Both the position numbers and the translations under genes were made by a program. Of a DNA stretch of 64,000 nt, positions 42,115-54,551 are shown one piece after another. Within the stretch, counting starts at the first letter, position 1, and each line of letters opens with the position of its first letter. The DNA is from Apodospora peruviana (taxonomy: Eukaryota; Ascomycota; Sordariomycetes; Sordariales; Lasiosphaeriaceae), in assembly GCA_033439685.1 (NCBI GenBank), contig JAUEDM010000005.1, forward strand, positions 4,278,001-4,342,000, in the 5' to 3' direction. The notes beneath the pieces were generated by a model. It searched no databases and had not been told where the DNA came from. It was given only the letters and a program-made list of their open reading frames with translations.

Positions 42115-43601
42115 TTAATACGTCGTCAATTCAGGCGATCCCTCAGCCCGGGGAAAGCTCCATTTAGTCTCAACGAAGACTTTTTGCATCCCGTCCTCCT
42201 TGTGATCGAACTTCATGTACACCTTGTCCATATCCTCCATCCTGCACCGGTGAGAGATCATCTGCAAGGGGTCGAGCTCGCCCTTCTGGATCATCTCCAG
42301 CAGCTCCACCCAGTATTTGTGGACGGGCGCCTGGCCGTTGCCAATAAGGCGAATACCGCGCTGCATCAGGGAGCCAATATTGAGGTGGTTCGTCTGGTGA
42401 TCATCACCGTTAGACAAAAATCAAACCATTTACTTGTCGAGGTGAAGAAAACTTACATAGCCGACATAGACACCGGTAATACCAGCACGTCCATAATTCC
42501 GCACACCCTCAATCATCTCGTTCAAGATCTCACTCGTGTCGGTCTCAGCACCAAGCTGCATCTCGATCCAGTGCATCCATCCCTTCGCGTACTCGCCCGC
42601 AGCGCACTCGATAGCCACATCCGGGCCGCGCCCATCGCAGAGCTCCTTCAGCTTGCTGACGACAGTCTCCTTGTTGGTAACACCAAAGCTCAACGTCTTG
42701 AAGTCAACCAACACAAGCTTGTCTCTATGCTTCTCCGGCCAGCGGGTCTGGATGAAACTAAGCCGGGGCTCGGTATCAATGAAAATGACCTTGCTCGCGC
42801 CTTCACCGACGGCATAGATACCAGCCATCTGTCCGATTGGGCCCGCACCAAAGATGGCGACCTGGTCACCCGGATAAACGGCGGTGTCCTTGACGGCATT
42901 GTATGCAGTAGGAAGAACGTCAGATAGGAAGAGCGCCTTCTCGTCGGGCACGTCGTCGGGGATCTCGAGTAAATTCACGTCCGCAAGCGGCACGCGCACG
43001 TATTCGGCCTGTCCGCCTGCGAAACCGCCCGTCAGGTGGGAATACCCGAAGAGCGCAGCCGTTCGCGCGCCATACATGGCTTTGGTCTGGGTGTTGGAGT
43101 TTGTTTTTTCGCATTGCGACGAGAGCTTCTGCTTGCAGTAGAAGCAGTCTCCGCAGGCGATCTGGAAGGACGCGACGTAACGCTTGCCCTTCTTGACTTT
43201 TGTCACGGCCGGTCCGACCTCGTCGACGATTCCGCAGAATTCGTGACCCAAAATGTCGCCCTTGTTCATCTGCATGACTACTCCGTGTAGCAAGTGGAGG
43301 TCGCTTCCGCAGACCGTTGTGCCGGTGACTTTCAAGATGACGTCCTGGTCTTCGAGGATCTTGGGTTTGGGTACCTCAACTGTTTGTAACAGGACGCGGT
43401 CAGTTCAGTTTGTCTTCCAGACAGATGTTGAACAGGGGCTGACGAACCAACTTCCACCTTCTGTTTCCCCTGCCAGACCAGCGCCTTCATCATCTCGCTC
43501 CCGTCGCCGGTCTTGTTGTAGTTGGAGACATCCTGCTGGATGAACTCGGGGCCGTTGCCGACGACCTTTTCGACGCCGTATGCTGCCTGTGCTAGTGCCA
43601 T
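42115..43601 (-). CDS. Zinc-dependent alcohol dehydrogenase (MDR superfamily)
   Basis: Three exons, 43601-43448, 43379-42457 and 42393-42115, give 451 residues. The first donor is GTTCGT, a weak but acceptable form that also occurs in the gene at 46186-47462. Catalytic zinc ligands are seen in VCGSDLHLLHG and GHEFCGIVDEVG. The structural zinc site is CGDCFYCKQKLSSQC. The Rossmann loop is IFGAGPIGQMAGIYA, followed by an acidic IDTE that favours NAD over NADP. The N-terminus is about 50 residues longer than in compact relatives. The closest known type is the fungal group related to glutathione-independent formaldehyde and sorbitol dehydrogenases. Substrate open, cytosolic. Confidence 0.85.
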
Positions 43602-44924
43602 TGTTGCTTATGCTCTGTATGTCTTGATTTTGTGTTTCAATTCAATGGGTTGGATGGTCGTTTTAGGTTCGATTGGAGTAGAATGGACGGGAGAGCGGGA
43701 TCAAGGAGGCTGCATTCGAGGTCGGACGAGGGCGTGCTTAAGGAGTCGTTGTCGCATCACGTCAGAGAGTGACGATCGCTTCCCTAATTGGTCGTCAAAT
43801 AACCGTCCAGGAACAATGACGATGTGGACTGGTCATGGACGCTTTGGACAGTGGCCGGTTCTGTCGCCGTCTTTTGAAATTTTGGCCGAATTTGGCGGAT
43901 GTGCCCGCGCTGTTGAAAATGGAAGACGTCATCGAGGCGATCGAGGCCCTCCACCAGCATTACACGGGCCTACCCCACCTGCTGCCCTGCCGCTGAGCCG
44001 AGTGCCGCCCCCGGGCCCCCTGCTGGGCTCGGCTTAGCACGATCGGCTGGCTACGGCGCGATAGATAAGAGGTCAACAGCAACTTCCGAATAACCTCAAA
44101 TCTGGGAACAAGGTCAACAAAATTTGAGAAGCACTGTTACGGTTGCATCCAAGATCAACGATCCTTCAATTACCTCTTATTCCCAAATTACCTAATCAGC
44201 GGTGGCTTTCGGTCATCAACCAAGAACAATAATGAAGGACCTGGAGAACCACAAAATCATACCTGGTTCATAGATTCACAGATCTCTAGACGGTCATAAC
44301 CAACATTAAACTCCATATATCATGACTCCCTCTTGACAGAGTTCCGCAAAGCCGGCCCGGGAGGGAATTGGGTCAGGAATGGCCGCCGAGGGATCGGGGC
44401 GTGTAGGATCAGCCCAAACATCTGACATCTACACTAGGCTTAGTCCTACCAGAAAGGATCGCGTCGATTACCAACTGTAGAGCCAGGGCTATTATTTCTA
44501 AGGCACAGTTAAGCCAATATACACTTAGGGGCGGCCGCCACATCCGCGTATTATCGTACCTGGCCCGAACAAACTTGGGATGGGAATCTGATTCCTTGCT
44601 CCGTCTCAACCGCCAATGTTTATTCTTGTTACCATCCTCGAGGATCGTGTAACACCGGTCGGTTGCGCGGTGGAAGGCGGACCGGACAGGTTGAGAATAG
44701 AACCAACTAGTTAGGCTCGTTTCTGTCAGTTTACTTGTGTGTGTCATGTTGGATCTGCTTGGCTTCCGTACGAGTAGATAATCGTAGTTAAATCTCATAA
44801 TGCCACCGTGATTGCGTTTGTTTTCACACTCATTCACACGCACTCCAAATCACATACACAAAGCTTACACTGCGTTTCATCTTACATCAGGCAGGTAACC
44901 AGACAAACGCAACAACCAAAAACC
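43602..44924. other. Gene-free interval
   Basis: About 1.3 kb between divergent start codons, containing both promoters. The open frame 44409-44843 (minus) has no motif and is rejected. Confidence 0.5.
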
Positions 44925-45569
44925 ATGCATCTCCTTCCATCTATACTCGTCTCGCTCTTGGCTGCCAGTTCGGCAGCCTCCGCCAGCCCTGCGCCCGCCG
45001 CTGACGGCGCCATTCAACTTGAAGCTCGTCAAAATACCATCTCGAAACCGTTTGCCGACGGATACCTCTGCGGCGACTGCGTCTTGGACTCAGACTTTTC
45101 ATCCAAAGCTCTGCTCAAGTGCGAATGTCCGCGTAGCACCATCTTCCCGGACATCAACTATTGCATCGAGAACGATCACGGGTCACTGACCTGGTATAGG
45201 CCGAAGTAGGTCATTCTCTCCCCTCCTCACTGAAGCCGGAACTAATGTATGCTGTGATGATTTCAGGGGAGATTTCACTGGTAAAGGCGGCTGCACCGAC
45301 CTCGTGCTGAAGGACGGCCACATCCTCGAGGCTCAGTGTCCCTTGGACCCGGCAGACCCTAATTCGGCGACGGGGCCGGCGAGCTTGGATCTTCGTAAGC
45401 TTACCCATCATTCCATGAAGGGCCGTCTGAGTTTATTCTGGTGGCTAATTTTCTGATTAAAACAGGAGACGGAATTCAGCAAACTGAGGGGACCACTATG
45501 GGAGGTCTCAGGTGTGTCAAGCCTATGTTCCCGAAGGTTAGGCGCACGCCGCGCGTTCGGAGATCATGA
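44925..45569 (+). CDS. Secreted CVNH (cyanovirin-N homology) protein
   Basis: Three exons, 44925-45205, 45267-45394 and 45466-45569, give 170 residues. A signal peptide ends near residue 21 (SAASA), followed by a short pro-region ending LEARQ. The mature part shows the two-fold CVNH pattern: CECPRS, INYCIENDHGSLTW, then GDFTGKGGC, GHILEAQC, and ASLDLRDGI..TEG..RC, with eight cysteines in all. CVNH proteins are small sugar-binding (high-mannose) lectins found in many ascomycetes, usually cytosolic but secreted in some. The signal peptide makes an extracellular lectin likely. The basic tail after the last Cys is unusual. The domain call depends on the proposed splicing, which restores both halves. 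Confidence 0.7.
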
Positions 45570-46185
45570 TTACGAGGTACCTTGACATTTCAATATCCTT
45601 AGTACCTGCCGGCTGGCCTGTGGGATTTGTTTTTCTTGCTTTTATATGACTCACTCAAGGTTGGTTTTCTGCATGGGTAAAGAATGGGAGTGTACCGGAG
45701 TTTTAAGGATAAACACAAAATCGATACTATCATACTTCTTATTATAGATATCAAGCGGCCGCCTCTTGACCATTCTTCCTGCTTTGCCACATACATAACA
45801 ACCAGAGCAGTCGAAAACAGCTCTTCCTCGATCTATATCTCTCTCAAATTTTCTGCTCGCATTCTAACCCCTTCCCATTAACCTAATTACGCCTTTCCTC
45901 AAAGCCCAGACTCACACCCCCTTTCCGGACATTCCAAGTCGCGTAATATCACGTCCAGTCAACGACGAAAATTGCTTTGAATGAATGACCAGGAACAACT
46001 GAATCATAATGGCCAATAGTAGTTCACCCATCGTGGGTCATGCCCCTTCCTTGACTCCATTGCCAAAGTTCCAATCCACCTCATATGAATAGGTAATGAT
46101 ACACAACCGAAAATCCAGGAAGTCATGATATTTGCAATATCCTTTCATCATTAAAACTCCCAATTTTCAATCTCTCCAGTCTGCG
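45570..46185. other. Intergenic region
   Basis: Between the convergent CVNH and single-pass membrane genes. Nothing seen. Confidence 0.6.
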
Positions 46186-47462
46186 TCATCCGTGCAACTC
46201 CTGTGGAGGCACATCAACCCCCTTCTTATACTGCCCCTGATACTGACCCTGCTGCTGCCCCTGTCCCCAAACAAACCCACCACCACCACTACCATTATCA
46301 GTCCCATACGGCGTCGCCAACGTGCTATGATCACCAGCATCAGTCCGCTGTATACTCCCCTCCCTATAATGCCCATGCCCATGCGGATACACCGCCGCGG
46401 ATCCAGGTGATCCCTGCGCGGTAGTCGCGCTGCTCAACGGCGGACTACCATGATACGCGTGCTTGACGATATTGTCGTTGTCCGCCGGTAATTCGCTCTT
46501 GTACCCCGTATACGGCATCGGCACCTGCGCAGCCGCCTCCACCGGATCTCCCTGGTGCTCCGCACTAACATGATGATGAAAAGGCGGCGGAGAGTGCTGA
46601 GAGACAGGCGCATAAAACGGCTGTGAGTACAACGGTGCCCCAGCCGCAGGAGGCATATTATTCAGGTATCCCCTATCCTCGGCGCGGCGCCGCCGTCTTC
46701 TCATCACGAACAATGCCACTATCAATGCGAGCAGCAAGAGTCCGCCGACTGCTGCGCCGACACCGATACCCGCTTTTGCGCCTGTCGAGAGGCCCGGGTC
46801 ACTGGGTGAAGATGTGCTTGTCGGTCCATTGTAGGATCCAGTAGGCGCGACGGGGAGAGTCGTCCCGGGCGTATACCCAGATGCCGGCGCGGTGGGCGGC
46901 ACATAATTATTCTGCCAGAAGATGCTGCTCCCAGAAATGATGGGCAGGCTTGCGTAGGCCGCTAGGGATGACGAGCCGGCGTAGAGAATGTTTTCGGCGG
47001 AGCAGTACGGCGTGCACGCTGCCAAGGGAAGCTTGACGAGTTCGACGCTGTCGGGAGCGACGACGCAGCCCGTCCAGTTGGTCACGTTTGTGTTTGTCGC
47101 GTCAGCGTTGAGGTTCTTGCAGGCTTGGTTGATGGCGACCCATTCTTGCTCGTGGAACGGTGGCGGCTTGTGCTGGCACTCGGGGGAGACGAAGGACGGG
47201 TCGGTGCAGCCTGCTACGTAGGTATTTCCCGCTGTTTGGAGACATTATCGGTCAGTTGGGATCAAGAAGGCGGTGGGAGAGACGAACACTTTGCGTCCCA
47301 GCATGAGTTGCTGTCGCCGAGCCCCAAGCAGAAGCTGCCGGCCATGCAACACGGCCAGGTCTGAATCGCATCGTTTCCGCACGGAACAAAGTTGCCTTTT
47401 GTTATTGTGTTTTCCGCGTAATAGCAGGTTCCGTTGGACAGGTTGGGGTTATAGGAAGCCAT
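46186..47462 (-). CDS. Single-pass cysteine-rich membrane protein
   Basis: Exon 1 is 47462-47288 and exon 2 is 47231-46186, split by a 56-bp intron with a GTTCGT donor, giving 406 residues. The N-terminal ectodomain (about 1-155) starts CYYAENTITKGNFVPCG and holds about a dozen cysteines (PCCMAGSFC, CTD, CQH, CKN, TGC, CTPYC). A Ser/Thr/Pro-rich stalk follows. One membrane helix (GAKAGIGVGAAVGGLLLLALIVALF) is flanked by a six-arginine stop-transfer, and a Pro/His/Gly/Gln-rich cytoplasmic tail of about 165 residues ends the protein. This layout is widespread in fungal surface proteins and resembles sensor-type proteins such as Mid2/WSC in shape, not in sequence. No signal peptide is visible from the ATG at 47462; an upstream exon cannot be excluded. 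Confidence 0.75.
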
Positions 47463-48294
47463 GGTTCGCGTTGCGACGCTGCTGCCCGGAGGGGGCAGGC
47501 GGGGACATTGATCGTACGGACGACGAGGGTTTGGATGGTGGTGGTGGTGTACGTGAGGGCATTTGATGAGGAGAGGAAGAGAGAAAGAGGAGAAGATCAG
47601 GATGCGGTGTGTGGTGTGAGCAGCACGGCAGCAGTAGGGTCTCCATAAGAGTAAGACTCGCTTGAGTCGGGAGAATTGGTTGGAGCCGGGCAGGGGGGGG
47701 GCTGTGCAGTGTAACGCACGCAACCTGTCGGGGCGGGATGAGAGTCTCATTCGTACAGGGACCAAGCAGACGGACGAATGAAGAATAAAATGCCAGAGGG
47801 GGGGAGTCAGCTGAAATGCGAGTTATTATCGTGGTGCCTATTGGAACAGGCCAAACAACGACCGATCAGCGCGCCACTCGTACAAGATTGGCCGGGGGGA
47901 TGCTGCAGTAAAGATATCGTCGTTGTGATTGGTTCCCGGTCAGAAAGAGGGCGTTTTGAGATGGTGATGTTTAGGTGTTTACGATTTATCTGACAAAGAT
48001 CTAGCCCTCGGAGATGTTAATGATTGCCGACGCCCACGTGGTACAGTTCGGTGTGGTCCTAGGGCTGGCTGCGGCTGACTTGTCCCGACTCGGAGTTCTT
48101 CATGGCTTTTCTCCAAAGCTTCGGTTGGTTATAAATTATACTTCATGGAACACTTGCAGTGCCCTCATGTCTGATGTTTGGATATGGGGACCCTAAAGAT
48201 GATGATACCTGGGTACAACTATGGTAGAGTGCTGGTTTATATTGTTTTGAGGCCCATTATGCTCGAGGACAAGAGATATCGGCCGATTAAAACA
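47463..48294. other. Intergenic region
   Basis: Upstream region of the single-pass membrane protein. The frame stays open to 47765 but is basic and low-complexity. No separate gene seen. Confidence 0.5.
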
Positions 48295-48515
48295 CAAAAG
48301 AAAAAAGAAGCAAAAAAAAAAAAAAAGAAAAAAATAATATAAAAATAATAACTCCTCGCCCAGTTTTCAACAGAACCCAGCAGCTTGCGGAAAAAAGCTC
48401 TCCTACCAGGTTTTCTCTCCCAAAGGTCGGGGCCACCAATGGGAGTCGAACTCGTGAGGTTCTGATTCTCGAGCACGGCGGGGGAAGTCAGTTAGGACTG
48501 CGCCATGCTCTTGCA
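48295..48515 (-). mobile_element. Candidate tRNA-derived SINE
   Basis: Read on the minus strand, a tRNA-like head has a pol III A box TGGCGCAGTCC (48505-48495) and, 42 bp on, a B box AGTTCGACTCC (48452-48442). The acceptor stem does not close and the T stem pairs at only three positions, so this is not a working tRNA. About 110 bp of unrelated sequence follow and then a T-rich tail, including T15 (A15 at 48312-48326 on the plus strand). Head, body and homopolymer tail over about 220 bp fit a SINE. A target-site duplication is not clear (only CAAGAG is shared by the flanks). No second copy in the window. Confidence 0.45.
48312..48326. repeat. A15 tract, tail of the SINE-like element
   Basis: Fifteen A bases on the plus strand inside a longer A-rich stretch (48298-48350). 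Confidence 0.85.
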
Positions 48516-49669
48516 AGAGCCTTACAAGTAGGCCAGACGATCAAACCTGGACGGCTAATTAGCTCCGATGCACAACGACGCAGCGGTGGTCACAGGATTT
48601 CTTTTTGGCCCACAAGTACAGACTCCGAACGAGCTTCACCATGCCGAACCGACGACAGGAGGCGCAAGACTGCCTCATCCTCGGTCACGCCAACCCGGCT
48701 GAAGATTCCCATAGCAAGGAACACGGGTTTCACAGCAATGCCGACCACCATATATCTGTCTGGTGCTGGAAAGTGAGGCGGGCAGGCAAAAATGCTGCAG
48801 CACACCGTGACCCTGCGTCTCTTGGGACATCGGGGTAATAAGAAACGCAAATGCATTCGAAAACTCTAATATAAACTCGAAATTGTCCGGTATGCTTGGG
48901 GTCTTATGTGCCTACGCTTTTCCGTGAAGCCTAAAGGCAAAACGCACCTTGCTATTTATGTATAACCTCAGTGGCCGCATAGCGCGGTGTTCAACAGCTT
49001 GGTCCAGTTACAATCGACACATCCATCTAATTCATCATGTAAGGCAATTAATTAGATATTCACCTTGGGGAGCACGAGTACTTTCGTGCCCGACAAGAAC
49101 GAGGAACTTGAGATGATTAAGATCAGACAAGACGAGTCAAGCCTGTCATCAACGTCCCCAGTTTGTAGTCACGAGCCAGGACACGGCACTTGGTTAGACC
49201 GTCCGTAAAGGTCCCCGGGTCCTCAAAGTGTCCAGAAAGCTGGTGCTTTCGTCCCTACCTTACCGGAGCGGATGACATGGTGGGCCGGCGACGGGGGTCA
49301 CTCTCATCTAAAGCCGGGACCATCAAGAATCAACGCACTCAAGATCTCCACATCCGGCACATCAACATCACAGAGCTGAGATCGAAATTCCGCTGATAAT
49401 GGATGGCTCGGGGCACGCGGTGACGCACAAGGAGTCACGCGTGTTTTCCATCCAAACACTCCATCCACCAATGTGCAGTTTGTGATAACCAGAAGCATGC
49501 CAACCTCGATAGGGAAACTCAAAGTATATATTCTCAGGGCATCGAACCCTTTTCTGCTGCCCAAAATTCTCAACCACCACATCCGAGGCCCTTTTGGACA
49601 TCAAGCAGCTGATCATCGGCGATATTCTCGCCAACCGGCAAATCTCCCAATACACACGCTCCTAGCAGC
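48516..49669. other. Gene-free interval
   Basis: Nothing supported. Probably 5' flank of the decayed glycosyltransferase gene. Confidence 0.5.
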
Positions 49670-50807
49670 AACCAAAATGGCAAGTCCCCGTCGTCCTCGC
49701 AAGCTTCTGGCTCTGGGGCTTCCTGGACAGAAAGATATCAGCCCGCTACGCCGCGCAATACAAGCCCGCACCCATCCAGCCAAACCCAAAGTTAACCCCC
49801 TCGCGCGACGTCAGCGTCCTCAGCTGCGTCCTCGACCCGCCTGCAAACTTCGTGGACAACCTCTAGGTCTGGCTCCGCAGCAAACCCTTCGAGATAATAA
49901 TAGTGACGCGCACACCTTGGGTAGTCGCAACAACGCGCGCCAAGTCCGGCAACAGGACCACCAAACCGGAACTCTACACCGCCGCCAAATTCAGGTGGAC
50001 CATACTCGGTCCGTCGGTTCTCTTACCGAGCCTCTCTTTTACAGAGAGACGACTTCTACGACCAATTCATGAACGATATCTGGCACGGTCCGTTCGGCCA
50101 GAAGACGCGTCTCGATTCGGGCGATGATACATTCAGTTCGCGCTGGGTCCTTAAGCACGGCTACACCAACGCCGTGCAACAAATGACCGCGACAGATGTC
50201 TTCCGTGTGCCGAAACGGAGCGGCCGCGCGTGATTCTTCCAGCTTATTTAGTGGCAGCGGAGCACGATACAGAGTTACCTGCGCAGTCTGTGGGAGGTGC
50301 CGCAGATTTGGCAACACCCGTACGTTGCACTCAAGACGCTTGAGCGGTTGCTCCAGGAGCTTTTGGTCGCGATTCATACCTGGGCGTGGTGGGCGAGTTT
50401 CTGGGGGTATCCTTTGTTTACGGTGGCGCTGCTGGGGTATTACATCGCAACTAAGGTTATGGACTATAAGGCGTTCTTTAAGCAAATATCCGTATATGAG
50501 GAAGTACTGGTGGGCTGCCGTTGTCTCTGATTATGTAAGTCTCGTGACGGCGCCGTGGGTGTGGCTTACTTTGGGGACGGATCAGTGCTTTTCGGGGGAG
50601 GATGTTACACAGTGCCTTATCAAGGACAAGGACATGGGAACCAAGAAGGGGGGGTGGCACCCTGATGGGATAGGCGCCGGGATGCGTACTAGTAAGTCGT
50701 CAGGGGTAAAAACACCCCCGTCTGCCTCGGCACCGCAAAACATCCAGGAGTTTTATCCGCCAATGAATTCCCGAGAATGGGACGAGTATCCTTTGGGTTC
50801 ATGGTAG
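49670..50807 (+). pseudogene. GT2 polysaccharide-synthase-like pseudogene
   Basis: Pieces of a family-2 glycosyltransferase of the fungal Cps1/hyaluronan-synthase-like type lie in order across several frames. The N-terminus is a membrane helix then YAAQYKPAPIQPNPKLTPSRD, next VSVLSCVLDPP with an in-frame TAG soon after, then SKPFEIIIVT. After a large gap, DDFYDQFMNDIWHG and RLDSGDDTFSSRWVLKHGY mark the acceptor site. In the QxxRW product-binding motif the Arg codon is replaced by TAG (QLI-stop-W at about 50252). The membrane part continues with QSYLRSLWEVPQIWQHPYVALK, and after another shift with YPYMRKYWWAAVVSDY and TLGTD. The stretch with the donor-binding Asp motifs is deleted. Two stops, at least two frameshifts and the deletion rule out function. 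No intact copy lies in the window. Confidence 0.75.
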
Positions 50808-51805
50808 GGGTAAGTAGATGCCTGTTATTTCGGTAAAATTCTGGGATATTTTGTTGGTGTCGAGGCGGCGGTTAAGGGGATGCCTGACTGGAACTTGGGA
50901 ATGAATATGGCATCAATTGCGAGATGGGGGTTTTATCAACTAGACTCACTTCGTTGGATATGCATGGAGTTGGGAGGATACGATCAATTCTTATCAACTT
51001 GGCTTATTTGATATTCGTAAACTCGGGGAGGGGGGGATATGGTGGCTTTTCATAGCAGGAGTAACGAGTTCCTCACAATCTGTTTTGGAGTCAATACACA
51101 CTTTGTATGTCTGAACACTCACTGGCCAACAATGACTTGGTTACCTATCATCAACGCGATAGCATTGACTGCTGCAGTGTTCCGTCATGACCGCAGCCTG
51201 TGTGTCACAGGATACCTTCATCAGCATGAAAACTGTATTTTCATTAACTGAGTGACCAAAAGCAATATAACCGATAGTATTCACCCCTTCATGGTTGCCC
51301 TTTTCTTTACTCCGTCCATTTTAATAATAGTTCCAGAAGCTGTTAAGCACCACCGTAACGCTTTGCGGTCGTCTCTTGCGGTTAAACATAGATAGAATTG
51401 GCATGGTGGGCGTTTGCTTTCACTAAAGATAAAGAGCTTACATGTAAACATACTACCAAGCATACATCTTTAAAGTTTTATAGCAGCGGTAAATAAGGTA
51501 CTACACTACATGTAGAATACACTTAACTCGCCTCAACTCTCGCTCAACTATCATTTGTCACGGAGGTGCTGGATAGATAGATACGTCAGCTTGCCCCCAA
51601 CGATCACCACATGTAGGTATTACGGACTGTAATCCGCCGCCAGCGTACTCGATCTAATTACGAACTGCTGTCGAAAGACCTGCTGTGGTCCGTACGCTAC
51701 GGAGGAGGTGCTAAAATGAAACTGATCTTGACATACCCAAGATGTAAAAGGGATCTACTAGGGCTAATTACTGCTGCTCCTGGTATGTTGCGGTAGCTGC
51801 TGCTC
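50808..51805. other. Gene-free interval
   Basis: About 1 kb, between the pseudogene and the 3' end of the CFEM gene. Nothing seen. Confidence 0.5.
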
Positions 51806-52487
51806 CTAAAGCCAGAGCAACGGCCCTACAACACCCAAACCAACCATTATTATACCATTCAAGACCAGTATCGAAACTTGCGGCACATCCCACTGCGTTG
51901 CGCCAGCTATAACGACACATCCAGGGCCGGAACTATTTGATCCATTCGTCGGTTTCGATATGTTGTAGTGCGCGTAGGCGCAGGGCGTCGTTGTCGGGCC
52001 CCGGTGGAAGTCGATGCTTTTACTGCTGCTGCTGCTGCTGGTGCTTGTCGTGGTTATGATGGACGATGACGACGTGGTGGGCGTAGGGCAGATGATGTCG
52101 AGAAATTGATCGATGGTCTGGTTCATGTCGATTGAGCATCTGGTTGTTGAGCATTGCTGCAGCGTGGGCAAGACACCGTTACAGCTGCAGAAGCCTTTGT
52201 TATCGCCGTGATCAGCTCTGGTGCAGGATAGTGAAGATGTCGATGGACTTACAGCCAAAGTCTCCTAGCGGGCAGTGGCATTGTTGGAACTCAAAGGTCA
52301 CGCAGGTTTGCTGTATTGTTGTAATCATGTCAGTGACGAGCCCTGTGAAATGTTTCTGTACCTAACCCACCGCGCAGATTTGGAGTTTCCCGATGTCGTC
52401 GGTCCCGTCTGCTGTCGTTACGGCGCTGGCTGCTAGTAACAGCAGCAGCTGTAGCAGCTGATGTGCTGGCCGGGAGAGCTGGATCAT
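51806..52487 (-). CDS. CFEM-type cysteine-rich surface protein
   Basis: Three exons, 52487-52371, 52310-52253 and 52194-51806, give 187 residues. A signal peptide covers about residues 1-26. The cysteine-rich domain (residues 35-95) reads C-C across the first junction (ICAQTCVTF), then QQCHCPLGDFGC, the CxC of exon 3, LQQCSTTRC and IIC, close to the CFEM spacing, with the Asp that precedes the CxC pair. A Thr/Ser-rich stretch with seven serines from an AGC-type repeat follows, and the end is a hydrophobic segment (VSILVLNGIIMVGLGVVGPLLWL) suited to GPI anchoring. CFEM proteins bind heme or act at the cell wall and in virulence. The domain has more cysteines than the standard eight, so it may be a variant. 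Confidence 0.7.
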
Positions 52488-53154
52488 CTCTCGCTGGTAC
52501 TGCAAAAGCCAACTGATAAGGTCAAGATGCGGCGAGTTGGGGAGTTGGAGTTACGATCCTGAGCGGGAATACTATGGTCAAAGGGGTTATCACCTCCAGT
52601 CCCCAGGGCAGCAGCTCTAATGCTCCAGACCAGATAAAGGACAACGTCGATCCGACCCACATTTGGAAACGGTCACGTTCGTGGTTCGTTAGGGTCAGTA
52701 TTGAATGGGGCTGAAAGAATGACGACGTATCTCATGCATGACAAAGAGTTAGTGTTAGAGTGGTACTGCAGCCTCGCCGAGCATAGCCTACATCTAGAGT
52801 TTCATTGTGCGTCGACGATGATGGTACTCTTTTAACGGTATTAATGGTCGAGTTATATGGTCTCCACTTCAGCCCAAAGACTGTGGCTGATCTGAAATGC
52901 AGGTGTGTGGCCGAAAGGGGAAAGGTCTCCAATAATTTGGCTGTCACAGCTGGTATATCTTTGCCCTTAATGGACGTTTGCATTTGGTTGATCCAACGTG
53001 AGGGTGTGAAGCAAGTGCCACATTTTCTGAAGTGAGAACAAGGCTCGCTCTTAGATAATTGAACGGAGCAAGTCTGCGAGCGAGTTCAAGAAGGGATCTT
53101 GTCCTCGCTTTATCTGAGGTACCCGTTGAGGCTTATTGCTGAGGGTTTTGCGTC
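52488..53154. promoter_or_regulatory. Divergent promoter region
   Basis: A 667-bp interval between the start codons of the CFEM gene (minus) and the polytopic protein (plus). No gene seen. Shared control is inferred from order only. Confidence 0.35.
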
Positions 53155-54519
53155 ATGACAATGCCAAAGATGTTGTTCTTAGTTCTCGTCTGGTTTACAC
53201 TTCTCTCCCAGGCCAGCAGCCAGCCGGCGCCATGTGGCTCCCTCATGACATACCGACAGTACTCGGTCATCTTGTCGAGCGCTCCCACGTGCTTCCAGGA
53301 CGGTTGTGGAGCGCCGCCACCTGCAACCTCGATGTCGTCGACCTGCGCAGTCTCCCAACCTTGCTCCCATCTCTGGGAGCACATGAGACTGAAATGGCAA
53401 GATGAGTGGTGCGCGTCATGTCAAGACGACATCGCATGTCGGATTCCAGGCTGGCCGATCCTTAACATGACGGCGACGTGCGCGGCTCAACCAAACGAAT
53501 GGCTCTTTTCCAACATCGGTGGCTGTTGCATCGCAGACCAAGAACCTTTCCACCTCGCCGACTGGATTGGTGGTCTCTGCAACGGATCGGACTGGCGCCA
53601 ACCCTTCGAGTACTACGGATACATGGCGAAAGAGGACTGGGAGGAGTGGGTCGAGCCTTGGAACTGGACCGTCCGCCCGGAAAACGCTTCGGGAGAACCG
53701 ATCCAGCAGGTGTCTTGCTCGGACCCAAGCACGACGTTGTGGACGTTTGGTATAGAGAACTTGGTGCAAGCCGTTGAGTTCGTCGCTGAGACCGGCATAT
53801 TCCTCGTTGTCGTGAACTTGGGCTTCACAAGAGCGTTTCTGAGACACTTCCGGATGCCGATCAACATAACGCTCTTCGCTGCAATCCGATCGGGCATATC
53901 GTTTCCACTTGTCCACTGGATTGTATCCAGCTTCGTCATCGCAGCGACATGGCGCGCCTCAGCGGGTTACCAAAACGTCCCTGTCGGCTTTCTGGGCTTG
54001 CTACTCTGCGCCCGCCCCAACGCGCTCATGATCCTCACATGCGTCCTGCTGCTCATCGACCGCAGAATCCGGGTCGACTACCCCCTCACGTCGCTCTCCC
54101 CATACCTGCAACTATCCCCGGATATCCAGCAATTCGGACGGATCCGCGCCAAGCAGCTCGTCTCGAATCTCGGACTCTCGGTTTCGATCACAGAGTTCAT
54201 CATCCAAGCCCTCGGCTACTACAGCTACTTCAAGACCGCCGACACCGGCGTCAAGAGGGGCTTCTACGTCGCCGGACGCCTGATCCCCTACCTGCACGGA
54301 TCCAAGGCCATGCGCATGTACGCGGGCGCTATAACGCACGCCATCCTCGCCTTTCCCACCGCCTTTCTTCTGTACGTCTCGGCGTACATCCATGCCCAGG
54401 ACAACAAGTTCCACACATTCATGTTCAAGTTGTTTGCGCGCGTGATGTCACCGCTCGACGAGCATTTCCATGTCATCAACCAAGAAGAGCAGCAAGAGAG
54501 TCGCCGGAGTCGCCGGAGT

Positions 54520-54551
<32 letters not shown>

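Noticed and set aside
44409..44843. Minus-strand frame of 144 codons
   Set aside because: No motif, and it lies in the promoter region of the CVNH gene with no splice or conservation argument.
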